A stretch of DNA of 64,000 nucleotides. Source: Psococerastis gibbosa. Lineage: Eukaryota > Arthropoda > Insecta > Psocodea > Psocidae. The DNA lies in the NCBI GenBank assembly GCA_963971405.1, contig OZ020491.1:4346910-4410909 (forward strand), in the 5' to 3' direction. The translations under genes and the position numbers were made by a program. Positions 53,101 through 64,000 of the stretch are shown piece by piece (the stretch's first letter is position 1; each line of letters starts with the position of its first letter). The notes beneath the pieces are model-generated. The model saw only the letters and a list, made by a program, of their open reading frames with translations, made no database searches and was not told the DNA's origin.

Positions 53101-53562
53101 AAATAAAACCTATAATATTCAGTAGCAAGAACTGATGGACAATAAGTTTTATTCTTTAATCTAAAACTCTAAACGCTTGAGGACCACTGGCTGTACTCTC
53201 CCATTACATAGTTGATCCAGAGATTCAGAGTGAGGAGATTACGCGGTTGACAGCAACTCTTGGCAAAAATCTTCGCTTTGGATTGGCTCACTGCTGGGTT
53301 GGAATTCGCTTTATACTGTACGCTGTCTCATTGCAGTCCTCCCTAGCCGTCAAATTATGTTGATTGATCGTAACTACTTGATTGTGCCAAAAGAAGTGGC
53401 ATGGGTGGTAATTTTATGTGTAGGCATGGATACCAACTTTGCCAATGATAATTAGTTGTGATACGATTGTATTGACAGCGAGATGCGGAGGTGGCTGTGT
53501 AGGCCGCAATACTCAGGGGCTATTGCTCTCCGCAAATTTTTCAGAGGGCGTAGAAAAAGTCA

Positions 53563-54664
53563 GGACCTGTAGAGTAGTAGTACAGAGGTCAGGATATGTA
53601 GAGTAGTAGTACAGAGGTCAGGATATGTAGAGTAGTAGCATACAGAAGTCAGGACATTTAGAGTTGTAGTATACAGAAGTCAGGACATTTAGAATTGTAG
53701 TATACAGAAGTCAGGACATGTAGAGCAGTAGTACAGAGGTCAGGACATGTAGAGTAGTAGTACAGAGGGCAGGACATGTAGAGTAGTAGTACAGACAGTC
53801 AGGATATGTAGAGTAGTAGCATACAGAAGTCAGGACATTTAGAGTTGTAGTATACAGAAGTCAGGACATGTAGAGCAGTAGTACAGAGGTCAGGACATGT
53901 AGAGTAGTAGTACAGAGATCAGGACATGTAGAGTAGTAGTACAGACAGTCAGGATATGTAGAGTAGTGGCAGACAGAAGTCAGGACATGTAGAGTAGTAG
54001 TACAGACAGTCAGGATATGTAGAGTAGTAGCATACATAAGTCAGGACATTTAGAGTTGTAGTATACAGAAGTCAGGACATTTAGAATTGTAGTATACAGA
54101 AGTCAGGACATGTAGAGCAGTAGTACAGAGGTCAGGACATGTAGAGTAGTAGTACAGAGGGCAGGACATGTAGAGTAGTAGTACAGACAGTCAGGATATG
54201 TAGAGTAGTAGCATACAGAAGTCAGGACATTTAGAGTTGTAGTATACAGAAGTCAGGACATTTAGAGTTGTAGTATACAGAAGTCAGGACATGTAGAGCA
54301 GTAGTACAGAGGTCAGGACATGTAGAGTAGTAGTACAGAGATCAGGACGTGTAGAGTAGTAGTACAGACAGTCAGGATATGTAGAGTAGTGGCAGACAGA
54401 AGTCAGGACATGTAGAGTAGTAGTACAGACAGTCAGGATATGTAGAGTAGTAGCATACAGAAGTCAGGACATTTAGATTTGTAGTATACAGAAGTCAGGA
54501 CATTTAGAATTGTAGTAGTACAGAGGTCAGGACATGTAGAGCAGTAGTACAGAGGTCAGGACATGTAGAGTAGTAGTACAGAGGTCGGGAAATGTAGAGT
54601 AGTAGTACAGACAGTCAGGATATGTAGAGTAGTAGTACAGACAGTCAGGATATGTAGAGCAATA
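53563..54664 (+). repeat. Minisatellite derived from the SINE B head
   Basis: About 36 tandem units of 28-32 bp with consensus GTCAGGACATGTAGAGTAGT followed by AGTACAGA. Variant units (ATTTAGAGTTGTAGTATACA; ATATGTAGAGTAGTAGCATA) recur in order, giving a higher-order repeat of ~392 bp. The unit equals the first ~30 bp of SINE family B (20875), including its A-box. A complete SINE B lies just downstream at 55702. Confidence 0.9.
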
Positions 54665-55371
54665 CAGTGGCGTAGCCAGAAATTGTTTTTCGGGGTATAG
54701 GAGTCCAGTTTTCACGCAACATCAATACATAAAGTTTGCCCGTTTACGATAGGTTTTCGAATGGGGCGGTGTTTCATTTGGCGCCCCCCCCCCCGTATTT
54801 TCGTAAAATAGTGGAAAAAGAGGAAAGACGTACGCATCTTCTAATTAGGGGCATGATCTTAATTTCCCCAGCTCCCGAGGGATTGGGAGGCCGAAGGGGG
54901 GCCCGGGGGTCTGCCCCGGGGAAGGTTTTTGAAAAAAATAGGCCTGAAATTGTGGAGTTCTAGACATTTTGATGTATATACGTCTTGTAACCTATTCTAT
55001 TAATGTTTAGGTTTTACAGCCGAAGAATAGTAGACCTACTGAAAGAAAGGGGCGCCTGGGGGTCTCCAAAAATATAGGCCCAAAATAGTGAAAGCAGTTA
55101 TGCTCATATTTTACATATGAAAAATATTACAGCTAACAAGGGGAGCTCGGGGGCTACCGCGGGGAAAGTTTTTTTAAAAGATAGGCCTGAAATAGTTTGT
55201 CAGAAAAAAAATTTTGATTTTGCATACGATAACTTTATTAGCAAAACTGGAAACAGGGGGACCGGGGTCTCCCCGGGGAATGTTTTTGAATAAATATCTG
55301 AAAAATTGGCTGTTTTGCTAAATTGGGGGGGGGGGTCCGGACCCAGCTGACCCTCCTTGGCTACGCCACTG
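54665..55371. mobile_element. Non-autonomous hAT-like element inside the minisatellite
   Basis: Terminal inverted repeats CAGTGGCGTAGCCAG and TTGGCTACGCCACTG. Flanked by 8-bp duplications GAGCAATA / GAGCAGTA (7 of 8 match), as for hAT elements. Inside are four tandem blocks of the type CCGGGGGTCTCCCCGGGGAA followed by ATAGGCCTGAAAT. No transposase frame. Confidence 0.8.
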
Positions 55372-55500
55372 GAGCAGTAGTATACAAGTCAGGACATTTA
55401 GAGCAGTGGTGCAGAAGTCAGGATATATAGAGTAGTAATAGGCTATACAGAAGTCAGGACATTTAGAGTAGTACTACAGCAGTACAGAATGTTATGCTGT
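55372..55500 (+). repeat. Distal end of the minisatellite
   Basis: A few more decayed units (GTCAGGACATTTAGAGCAGT, GTCAGGACATTTAGAGTAGT) continue after the hAT-like insertion. Confidence 0.8.
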
Positions 55501-55701
55501 ATGAGGATGAGATAGCTTTATGAGGTGCGCTCTGATTGGCTGATAGTTAGAGCGCATTGTGGTGGCGTGGGTGTAAGAAGATAGCGCGGATTGAAATAAT
55601 GAAATGTTTCTGCGTTTTGGGATTTTATATAATAAACTTTCTAATTGGGTATCTAGTGTCTTCAAATAACTTCGAACCTACCTTAATAATCCGTTTATAA
55701 T

Positions 55702-56025
55702 ACAGAAGTCAGGACATGACGTAGAATTAGAATAGTGGTATATGCATACTCCGACTTTCACGCGTAGGGTTGTTTATGAGATAGTTTCTCTCTCTGGAAG
55801 TGATACATTTATTTTGTGGAATTAAGTGCAAAGTTATTTATAATTTTATTGTTATTGTCGAAGGGTTGTTGTTTTGATTCCCACACTTACTACATTTTCT
55901 GGTCGTACTTCGAAGGGCATGTACAGCGGGCGGTCCCGTGCTTTCCTAGTTGAGTGTAAGCGAGGGCTTTATAAGTAGCTCTAAACCCGCTAGGTTGGCT
56001 TAGTTATAGAACAAGAAGTCAATAT
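55702..56025 (+). repeat. tRNA-derived SINE family B, copy 4, interrupted
   Basis: Head GTCAGGACATGACGTAGAAT and box-A region, then an ~85-bp insertion (about 55778-55860), then GAAGGGTTGTTGTTTTGATT and the usual body to GGTTGGCTTAGTTATAGAAC. Confidence 0.75.
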
Positions 56026-56181
56026 TTATTTATTTATTAAAAAGTAGATAGATTGAAGATCTAGATAGTTGATAGGATACCTCTCTAATCTAGAAAATGT
56101 GTTTTTTTTTTTTTTAATCATCAATCTCGTTCTCGTGGGATCAACAATATCATCTATGACTATTTGACTATATGAGTAGCC

Positions 56182-56703
56182 CTAATGCTGAAACATGCTA
56201 ATAAAAAATGTAAAAGCTATAACTTCATATTGGTCTGGCATATGTTCCATTGACGTTCTTAATTTAGCGTAATATTTAGCCTTTTTGAAAGAATGTTGAT
56301 TGTTGATTATAAAATGCCTGTCGAAGCACTTCTTCTTCTTCCTCTGGCTCTGCAGCCCTTGATGAGCTTTGGCCTGCTCGACAACACTTGTCCAGTCATC
56401 TCGGTTTTGTACAACGCTCCACCATCTACGGACTCCCAATTCGCGAAGGTCAGTGTCCAACTCATCCTTCCAGCGTTTTCGATGACATCCGACCAGTCGT
56501 CTTCCTGTCATACTTGCTGTGTACGTCTTTTTCAGCATGCGGTCGTTTGAAATTCTTACGATATGTCCCAGCCATATTATGCGTTGCGCTTTTATGAACC
56601 GGACTATGTCTTCTCCGTTGACTATTGCGTCTATTTCGGCGTTTTTTCTTCTTCTCTTCGTCTTCTGTCTATATCGGGTCCATAGATCCTCCTTATTAGT
56701 CAA
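56182..56703 (-). pseudogene. Non-LTR retrotransposon reverse transcriptase, C-terminal part
   Basis: An open 173-codon frame. It contains RRRKNAEIDAIVNGEDIVRF, RIIWLGHIVRISNDRMLKKT, GRRLVGCHRKRWKDELDTDL and a final RRWWSVVQNRDDWTSVVEQA-type tail. The WLGH, RW and DR-x-W pattern is that of the region after the RT domain in non-LTR elements. The catalytic RT part is absent. The last ~40 codons read through into other sequence. Confidence 0.85.
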
Positions 56704-57858
56704 GGACTATCTAAATTTATTTCTAGCATCATTGCCCCCAAAATCGCATTTTATCCTGCTGATAATCCTCGCGTATTCGCTCTTACACTCAGTGACATCA
56801 GTCATGGCTCTAATAGAAATTTGTAATGGCAGTTCCGTTCTTCATAAATATCAGTGCCTTAGGTACATTTTGGATGGTGTAGTCTTTATGACAAAACAAA
56901 TCAGTGTCAGTATGATACGGTCGCCGTAACTCGGTAGCCTACGCTGCACTGTCTGCAGACCCTACTGTACTGATAAAATCAGCAGTATGGTCACCCCTGA
57001 TACCATGATCTTGAAAAATGCCCATTTTCGGTTCCATATCGCGTAACAACTATTAAAACCGCGTCTTCTTCAAAGATTTTAATACCAAAATAAAACTTAT
57101 TCATTTCTTAATCACCGCTCTTTCCATATTCGTCATAATTTTACAATAAACAAATCGTAGCCCCTATTAGAAAACCAGATGTTTCATTTGGTCCTGACCT
57201 TCACAAACAGCTGAGTGCCATTGGCTACTACTCGAAACCGTTGAGATTCCTAATAGCATTAATAATCTTCAAATTTTGGCGCAAAAAAATAAAATTGTTT
57301 AACTACAAGTGGCATGTTCTTTTTGAAAAATATATATATATTTTTTTTTTTAATGTGCTTGTTTTCATGTAGATTGTACCTACTTTTGACGGGTATTTTA
57401 GGTGGACCTGACGTTCTTAGGATGGTTTTGCAGATGATGCGTGGTCGTCACAGGTATCAGGCATGAGATATCTTCAGTCGCGGATGTGTCGTGCTTCCCT
57501 TGAGTAGTGTGATTTTTTTTTTGTTGTTTTTGTGGCCGGTCCTCCAATTGTTTTGTGAGTGTGTATGTTTATGTGCTTAGTTTTGTTGGTTGTTGCTTGA
57601 AAATACCTAATTTGGGTAAGTGTTCTTCTTACTTCTGGGATTTATTATGTGCAAAAGGCAAAGGGGGGGGGGGCCCTTTTAGGGTTCTTGGGAGAGGTAT
57701 AATTAAACTGTCGCACCCCTTCCTCCACATTTCAGTTCTAACGTCTGAGAGAGTTCCAATAGGCTATGCGTATATACTATACTGTCTACTACGGCAGTCC
57801 TTAACACCGACCTAATTTGGAAGGCACGAAAAAATGCATGATTAGGTAATGTACCCGC

Positions 57859-57996
57859 CAAAGCGGCTGCCAGAAATTTTTCCGGGGGGGGGGGGGTCAA
57901 TTGACGCCACCCGGCCAGAGGTGAGGCAACCTCAATATATTTAAAACTCCATTCTACCCAGTTGGACCCCCTTGACCCCCTCTGGCTACGGCCTTG
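57859..57996. mobile_element. 138-bp hAT-like family C element
   Basis: Left CAAAGCGGCTGCCAG, right CTCTGGCTACGGCCTTG, flanked by GTACCCGC / ATACCCGC (8 bp, 7 match). Contains a poly-G tract and GAGGTGAGGCAACCTCAATA. Confidence 0.8.
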
Positions 57997-58152
57997 ATAC
58001 CCGCCTTCCGAAACTATTCCCATCTTAAGAGTGCGTTAGAAATTCTTGTAAAAATGCACTTCCCCCTCTTTATATACATAAGTAAAGTAAATAGACATAT
58101 ACTTTGACTCACCACATGCTATAAAAATAGGTTCACCCAAAATTAAATTTTA

Positions 58153-58184
<32 letters not shown>

Positions 58185-58191
<7 letters not shown>

Positions 58192-58585
58192 TCAAGAACC
58201 AAGCAATTAAGGGGGAAGCGACCTAGTGCCTGTCGTATACACTCTACGACTACACAATATAACGCGACGAGTTTTAAAAAAACTGTGAAGTCGTCTTTTA
58301 GAAATATATACATATGTAGCCTTTTTTGGTAGTAAGCCCCCCCAAAATTGTCTTGAGAACTCAAGAGTTTCGTGAAACTTTAACGGCGCATTGTATACAA
58401 GGCGTAGTTTGTCCACAAATCTACGAACAGACAGAATGAGAGAACTGCTTAGCTACTGTCAAGATGGGCAGACAAGCAGATAGACATTTCGTTTGAAAAA
58501 AAAACCATCCTTGTGTCTCCTGGGACCTCAGAACGTGTAAATCCTCGAAATCTATAACTGACCGTCATAAAGCTTCGAAAATAAA
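58185..58585 (-). repeat. Repeat family F, copy 5
   Basis: Plus strand reads GACCTCAGAACGTGTAAATC and ATCTACGAACAGACAGA, the reverse of family F. It is preceded by a long poly-T tract (58150-58185). Confidence 0.65.
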
Positions 58586-58720
58586 ATGCTTCGCAGGATC
58601 TTTGGAGGTGCTATGGTCAATGGAGTCAGGAGAATGCGAAGAAATGCTGAAATTCATCGCCTCTACCACGTTCCAAGCGTTGTCGACGATCTTGGAGCCA
58701 AAATACACCGTATATGCCCG
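58585..58720 (+). pseudogene. Possible non-LTR retrotransposon remnant
   Basis: Plus strand frame reads MLRRIFGGAMVNGVRRMRRN then AEIHRLYHVPSVVDD. This matches the LRRIFGP ... RR-x-N-x-E-I-x-x-LY pattern found just before the WLGH motif in non-LTR proteins. A 110-codon frame (58602-58934) overlaps in another phase and is not recognised. Confidence 0.6.
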
Positions 58721-59177
58721 ATATCAGTCACCAGACCGTCTAAAAATATTTAGGAAACCGCCCCCTGTGGATGAAGAGCTGGAAGAAAACCAAGACGTAG
58801 ATGAGCAGACCAATTCCAGGACCTCGTCCATGTTGGCCGCGACACTGAAGCCTGGCGACCAGTGGCTTCGGACTAAGGCTAGCTTCACACACACGCGATT
58901 TCTGTCTATTCGACATGAAAGAGACACGACTTGAAAGCGATGCGTAGAGCAGGTGGTTCTTCACACTCAAGCTACTCCGAAGCGACTCGGGCGCAGTCTG
59001 AAAATGTTAATGGAGGACTATTGCTACAGCGGCCAAAAGTCCCACTGGGTTGACCGCGCCAAATTAAGCAGACAAAGCTTACCATATACTAACATACACT
59101 ACATACAATAACATACAATAGGAAATCAAAAACGCATTCTGAGTTCTTAAAGCTGGCATATTATGCCGTTAGACTGA

Positions 59178-59290
59178 ATGGCAGGGCTTGGCTAAGTGGT
59201 TAAGGAGATGGCCCACGTCCGCGCTCTGATGCAAGAAGTCTGGCCCGCCCACTAAAATTTATTGAACCTGCCCGCCTTCATATGATTGTG
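59178..59290 (+). repeat. tRNA-like SINE fragment
   Basis: GGCTTGGCTAAGTGGTTAAG followed by GAGATGGCCC resembles the A-box region of a Ser/Leu-type tRNA. No B-box or cloverleaf is clear. Confidence 0.4.
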
Positions 59291-59462
59291 GGTTGTATAG
59301 AGAATTAGAAATAGGGCAAATCTTCTTCTTCTTCCACAGCTAGTCAATATATAATTAAATTAACTTATAGAATCAAGATAATAGGTAATATCGTAAATTG
59401 CCCACGGAGGCTGATTCTATGCGCAACAAATATGCTGGAAGTTTTTTGTTTTTCTAACATCT

Positions 59463-59838
59463 GCTTTTCAGCATTTATGCTTTAAGCAGCCCTGTCAGTC
59501 TGGCGGGGGGAGTGAGTTTGTTTATTAACTAGAGGCACCCTAAGGGCAGACTCCTTCACCTCGGGGGAAAGGGGAGTTGACTGACAGGGTGGACCTCCTG
59601 ATTATAATGCATTCCGAACTACTTTGATAAATACACGCATTATTATTATTATTATTGCATAGTAAAGTCACACGATTAATTCGGGGATGACCAGGACTCA
59701 TCACGTACATGTAGACTGACTGGTATAGTCTCAGCGCTTTAACATGTTCCCCTGCCAACGCTGTGCACACTATCAAGTTTGCCGCAGTCTGAAACACGCT
59801 CTGCTCTCATGGAATCAACTTGGTAAGGCCGTTGGCGA
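59463..59838 (-). repeat. SINE family A (subfamily 2), copy 2
   Basis: Reverse complement of 28341-28674 with a (TTA)n insertion near 59640. It ends CAACTTGGTAAGGCCGTTGG and is followed by a TTC-rich tract to ~59930. Confidence 0.75.
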
Positions 59839-60598
59839 TGAACACCTTTTCTTCTTCTTCTATTTCTTCTTCTTAATCTTCTTATCTTTCTTCTCCTTCT
59901 CTTTCTTCTTCTTCTACTTCTTCTCTGACTCGGTCCCCTATCTGTTCAGTCGCCATTACGCGCTTCCACCTTCACCATGAGGAGGTACAGATTTGAGATT
60001 TTATCGTCATCGTGGCTCTGAGACCATAAGGCATTACTCAGAAGCTCAGCTACTTTGAAGACTAAGTCAGAGCATAGAAAGCTTACAGCCTAAAATATAT
60101 TCCATTTCTAAAAGACTTTCATAAGTGACTGAACAGGTGTATGTGTATGAATTGAAATACTGGCCTTGGGAGTCCACATTGGCCAAAGGTACGTAGGTAG
60201 GCTAATAACGTCGCCACCTACATCTGCATACCAAAGCCCCCTAACCAAAAGTTTCTAAATTCATTTCTAGGTCTATATATGCTAGGCATGACTAAAGTTA
60301 TGACCGGTTTTGAAATTTAGCTTCTTCGAGAGCTGAGAGTTCCAGCCCGCTGATTTTTTTATTTTTAAGAATATCAATATATTATTATATATTATTACTA
60401 TTAGTCGTGGGTTGTCGTGGGCTTAAAAGCCAGTTACTTAAATAATTTCTAGGCACTGAATTCTGATAATTATTATTAATAATATAATTTTAAAATAAAA
60501 TAATGACGTCTAGGCCACACACGCCCAGGTATATTATATGGTTAGGTACGGTAGGTTATGTTCGTTAGTGTAAGTTTGCTTTTTTCAGTTTCTGGATA

Positions 60599-60850
60599 TT
60601 ATAGGAGGTTGATGAGGTTCGTAGTAGTTAAAAATGAGAGGATAGTTCGGGTAGCGGTTTCGTCATCACGTAGTAGGGTTGAGAGGGATGTTTGTGGGGG
60701 CCAGGTTCTGTGATGGGTGAGGTTTTGGCATTCGACAAGGATGTGGGCAACTGTGTTTTCTGCACCCCAGTGGCATAATGACGGGGGTTCTCCCGCCATC
60801 AGAAAGCCATGTGTGAGCCGTGTGTGGCCCAGACGTAGCCGCGCCATTAC
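60599..60850 (-). pseudogene. Non-LTR retrotransposon RNase H C-terminal remnant
   Basis: Minus strand reads MARLRLGHTRLTHGFLMAGE, then CHWGAENTVAHILVECQNLT. LR-x-GHT-x-LTH and the CGA-x-x-T-x-x-HIL-x-EC motif are typical of the region after RNase H in Jockey/R1-like elements. Only this tail remains. Confidence 0.8.
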
Positions 60851-61084
60851 AACTTCCTCGTGTCGGATGTTTCGGGCTGCTGTGGTCCAGCCCCCTATCC
60901 GCGGCTTACGGCTTACGACTTAGTATTACTAATCCAACATAGCGGAGTTTGGGCTCTCTTACACGTAACTAGGAAAGCCCCATAAAAAATGGCTGTACAA
61001 ATTGGAAAAAAAGAGAGAAAAAACATAATAACCATCAAAAAGAAAATTTTGTTTTTGTTTGTTTGTTTCCAATAATTCCAACGC

Positions 61085-61420
61085 CTGCTTTCAGCATTTC
61101 TGCTTTTAAACAACCCTGTCAGCCTGGCCAGGGGAGTGAGTCTGTTTGTTAACTTGAGGCACACTAAGGGCAGCCTCCTTCACCTCGGGGAGAAGGGGAG
61201 TTGACTGACAGGGAGGACCTCTTGATTATAGTGGATTTCGAACCACTTGGGGAACATGGTAAAGTCACACGATTAAATCAGAGGTGACCAGGACTCGACC
61301 CGCACGTAAACTGACTGGTATCGTCTCAGCGCGTTATCATGTCTCACCATGTTCCCCTGCCAACGCTGTGCAGATTCCAAGTTTGCCGCTGTTTTAAACA
61401 GGTTCTGCTCTAAGTTTATA
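61085..61420 (-). repeat. SINE family A (subfamily 2), copy 3
   Basis: Contains GAGGCACACTAAGGGCAGCC and GATTATAGTGGATTTCGAAC, the same as 59463-59838. Confidence 0.75.
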
Positions 61421-61613
61421 CCTGAGGTGGTATTTTGAGGGATGACCCTCCCCAAAATAAAAAGCTGCGTCCGCCACTGGTATATAGTGCCATTTTAAAT
61501 TGCGAAGTAAGTTCTAGAGAGGCCAAAGCTTACGGATTTTGTTTTAAGATCTAGATTCCGGTGGAAATTTCCCGCCAAATGGAAACTATGAGTCCAGCTC
61601 CATTGCATTTGCA

Positions 61614-61996
61614 CAAGGCCGTAGCCAGGATTTTTTTTCGGGGGGGGGGGGGGGTAGAAATTTCATTGGATATTGCATAGTGGTTTTTATTTTCCCTCTC
61701 AAAATCCAATTCTATCTAGTATCAAGCCATTTCAATTGGGGGGGGGGGGGGGGGGGTTCATTCATTTCATTTCATTATAAAAAGGTTAAATCGCATACAA
61801 ACAATTCAATGAATGTATCCGATTAACCTCTTCAATCACCTCATTAAGTCACCAAATAGGTACTTGTGTCGAGTTGGGACACGTCTCCGATCGCAAGGTG
61901 TGTAGATACTTGCACAAGTGCTAGCACGCTAGAACCTTGCCACCGAAGTCGCTGTTTGAACTCCCATGAACCCCCCCCCCCCTGGCTACGGCCTTG
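61614..61996. mobile_element. hAT-like family C element with perfect 8-bp TSD
   Basis: Ends CAAGGCCGTAGCCAGG and CCTGGCTACGGCCTTG are perfect inverted repeats. CATTTGCA flanks both sides (61606-61613, 61997-62004). A family D SINE is nested inside. Confidence 0.9.
61778..61953 (-). repeat. SINE-like family D, copy 3, nested in a hAT
   Basis: Reverse complement of 52921-53100: CACCGAAGTCGC at the right, TTATAAAAAGGTTAAATCGC at the left. Confidence 0.75.
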
Positions 61997-62149
61997 CATT
62001 TGCACCACCAAACTGAGCTGTTTTACTCAATGGTAGAGTGGAAAATCGTTTCATGCCCCCCCCCCCACTGGAAAATACAATACTTATCAAGCCTAGTATG
62101 CTGATGATACACACTATAATGTATTGAAACAGTGGTGACGGTTAGCTGG

Positions 62150-62350
62150 TAGAGTAGCCCTTCGGGGCTAAAGCGCGTCTAATATAAGGCGATTTTTATT
62201 TCCTCCGGGGGATTTAAAAAAAAAATGTAGACACGAAATAGTGGGAATTCATATTCACATTATTAGATTTTGTATTCATACAAGTGGGAAAAAAGGGATC
62301 CCCGAGGACAATTTTTTGGAAAATATAGGTCCAAAAATAGCTAGGGAGGG
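62150..62350. repeat. hAT-internal repeat blocks
   Basis: Blocks such as TTTCCTCCGGGGGATTT and GATCCCCGAGGACAATTTTT followed by ATAGGTCC resemble the internal repeats at 54860-55340 and 239-620. Confidence 0.5.
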
Positions 62351-62466
62351 GGTGCACATTTTGATAGCAAAGTAGGCCTATAGGTTTACCTTATCTCATA
62401 ATTTTAGGAGCATCATGGTGCATGTTGTCAAAACAAAGCTCGAACTACCTAGTGTTTGGTCATAAT

Positions 62467-62628
62467 ATTGGGGGACGTAGCCAGAGGGGGGGGGGGGTCC
62501 AGGGGATCCCTCCCGAAATATTTGCAGTGTACACTAGATAGAATGGAGTTTTAAGTATACATAGGTTACCTCACCTCCGACGGTCAGACGGACCCCTCCC
62601 GAAAAAAATTCTGGCTACTGCCTTGGGG
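62467..62628. mobile_element. hAT-like family C element
   Basis: Left GGACGTAGCCAGAGG with poly-G, right AAAATTCTGGCTACTGCCTT. Body contains GCAGTGTACACTAGATAGAA. Ends are mutated and no clear target duplication is seen. Confidence 0.65.
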
Positions 62629-63044
62629 GCAGCTTGGGGAAGTTTCTCTTTCTTTCTTGACGGGCTGTTAGTAAATCTCAGATGGTTGAAGACTACTCCT
62701 CGAGTCCAATTTCCCCCTTTCCTCCTTTAAGGAAATGGTTGTGTAGGCAGGTTCAGATGAGTTGGTGCACGTATCGGCCGCTACCTTGACTGCGCATGCC
62801 CATGTTAGGCAGCCTGCTCCACGTCGCCAACCTTCTCGGCTGGTCCACAAGGTCTGCCAACCTTCCCTCGTCAACTACAGACAAATAGAAATCATTTAAC
62901 TGCCTTATTTGGGGACTATACATACGCTACTGTCTTACTTTATGGCGGGAGATTTAGCTATAGGAAGCTGCTGCATGCACTAAAGAGCAAATATTGGAGT
63001 ACCACTACGTGGTTTTTGTTAAGTTGATTTTCACAAATATCGAT

Positions 63045-63108
63045 CGTAGAGCAGCTGCAATGGTTTGGCCTCGTCCAAAGGATGGACGAGAATATGTAGA
63101 AGACCCAT
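63045..63108 (+). pseudogene. Non-LTR retrotransposon scrap
   Basis: Reads VEQLQWFGLVQRMDENM, a match to the QL-x-WFGHV-x-RM motif of non-LTR C-termini. It is cut off by a family C-like end (CAAGGCCGTATTTATGGGGG) at 63114. Confidence 0.6.
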
Positions 63109-63942
63109 AGGCAAGGCCGTATTTATGGGGGGGAGGGGGGTCCGGACGGTAAAATAAATTTAAAAATGCAATAAAATAGGTTTTCAAAATTGTCAAGTAG
63201 CCTACATTACTTTACTTTAACGGCGCCTTCATCCCTCCCACGGGGTCGGTAGCACGGTTCTCAACTTCCAGGTGTTCCGGTCTTGAGTATCATCCGCTGA
63301 GAATGAATGAATTAAATAATAAATTAGAAACGTCTTTATATTAGGCGAGCTTTAGCCCCGAAGAGCTACTCTACCAGCTAACCTAGTTTACAAATTGTTT
63401 TTCAAATTAAAATAAATTAAATTTTCAAATTAAAATTAATAACATACATTTTTTTTTTTTTTTTTTTAAAACAGCAATAGAAAAAGACAGAAAATAATAA
63501 TGGAACAGGTATTCATTCATTCTCTCTCACACTTTACTCCCCAGAACCGAAGGTCCTGAAGTCTTCCGTCACTTTTGAATCAAGTGACATCCCCAGTCGT
63601 CCCGTAGGTCTTGTGTCCTCTATTTTTAACCCGGATAAGTAATTCCTTGCCGTTGGTGGTAGTATGGCAACAGATTTAGTAGTATAGTGGATCTAACAGT
63701 GTATGCAGGCTATATTGATTTTGTTTCGTCGAATTTGTAGAAGTTTATATATACTTATACGAGGCTTAAAAATACGAGATTCCGTATAAGGCCGGTGTCC
63801 GCGATAGCCTTGCTGCACGCGTCTCCTGAATTCCTAATGACTTCTGCAAATATTGCCCACCGACGCGATGGTTTCTCCAGTACAGAATTCCATGATCTCA
63901 CTTTACACAATGGGTGGAATTTCATAAAAGAAGTATAGCCAA

Positions 63943-64000
63943 CGGCCTTACCAAGTTGAGTGCACGAGAGCAGAGCGTATTTCCAACTGTGGCAAACTTG
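63943..64000 (+). repeat. SINE family A, start of a copy cut by the window end
   Basis: CCAACGGCCTTACCAAGTTG and the following bases match the 5' end of family A as at 28341. Confidence 0.75.

Noticed and set aside
53563-54664. CRISPR array
   Set aside because: Units are directly adjacent with no unique spacers, in an animal genome; it is a minisatellite.
58602-58934. 110-codon plus-strand frame as a new gene
   Set aside because: It overlaps, in another phase, a better non-LTR match (RRIFGGAMVNGVRRMRRN).

Overview
This is a window of animal nuclear DNA, most likely from an insect or another arthropod. The evidence is a large gene split into many short exons with GT-AG introns, arthropod-like vinculin and XPR1 proteins, an AT-rich background, and a very high load of SINEs, fold-back MITEs, hAT-like and mariner-like remnants and non-LTR retrotransposon tails. 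A sap-feeding hemipteran would fit, but that is a guess. I see no prokaryotic or viral genes, rRNA, intact tRNA gene or CRISPR array.

Gene 1 (+ strand, 5655-33868) is vinculin, the talin- and actin-binding adaptor of cell adhesions. I assembled 17 exons (called v2-v18) by hand. All have AG acceptors and GT donors, and their phases match from one exon to the next. Together they give 979 residues plus a stop. The short first coding exon, which would carry the N-terminal ~19 residues, was not found and probably lies upstream. The exons cover the head (v2-v12), a proline-rich linker (v12-v15) with two small optional tyrosine-rich exons (v13, v14), and the actin-binding tail (v16-v18), ending in the conserved PWYQ. 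The gene is unusual in that at least six of its exons (v2, v3, v4, v7, v16, v18) have partial local copies beside them. Two copies of v3 are open, in phase and flanked by splice sites.

Gene 2 (- strand, 45492-47471) is an intact, intronless 659-residue SPX-EXS protein, an XPR1-type phosphate exporter. It is convergent with vinculin.

Everything else is introns and repeat-rich intergenic DNA. 1-5.6 kb: hAT-like, fold-back and possible Helitron pieces and a Tc1-like transposase stub. 9-33 kb: vinculin introns filled with SINEs, MITEs and a deleted mariner copy. 34-45 kb: MITEs, including a ~1.1 kb palindrome. 47.9-49.5 kb: a ~1.2 kb nested palindrome and a small perfect TTAA fold-back. 50-64 kb: retrotransposon C-terminal remnants, a ~1.1 kb minisatellite that seems to come from the 5' head of a tRNA-derived SINE, and hAT-type elements with 8-bp target duplications.

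The two genes have no evident functional link. The notable features are the repeated partial duplication of vinculin exons and the SINE-to-minisatellite conversion. All calls come from reading the sequence; no database search was run.
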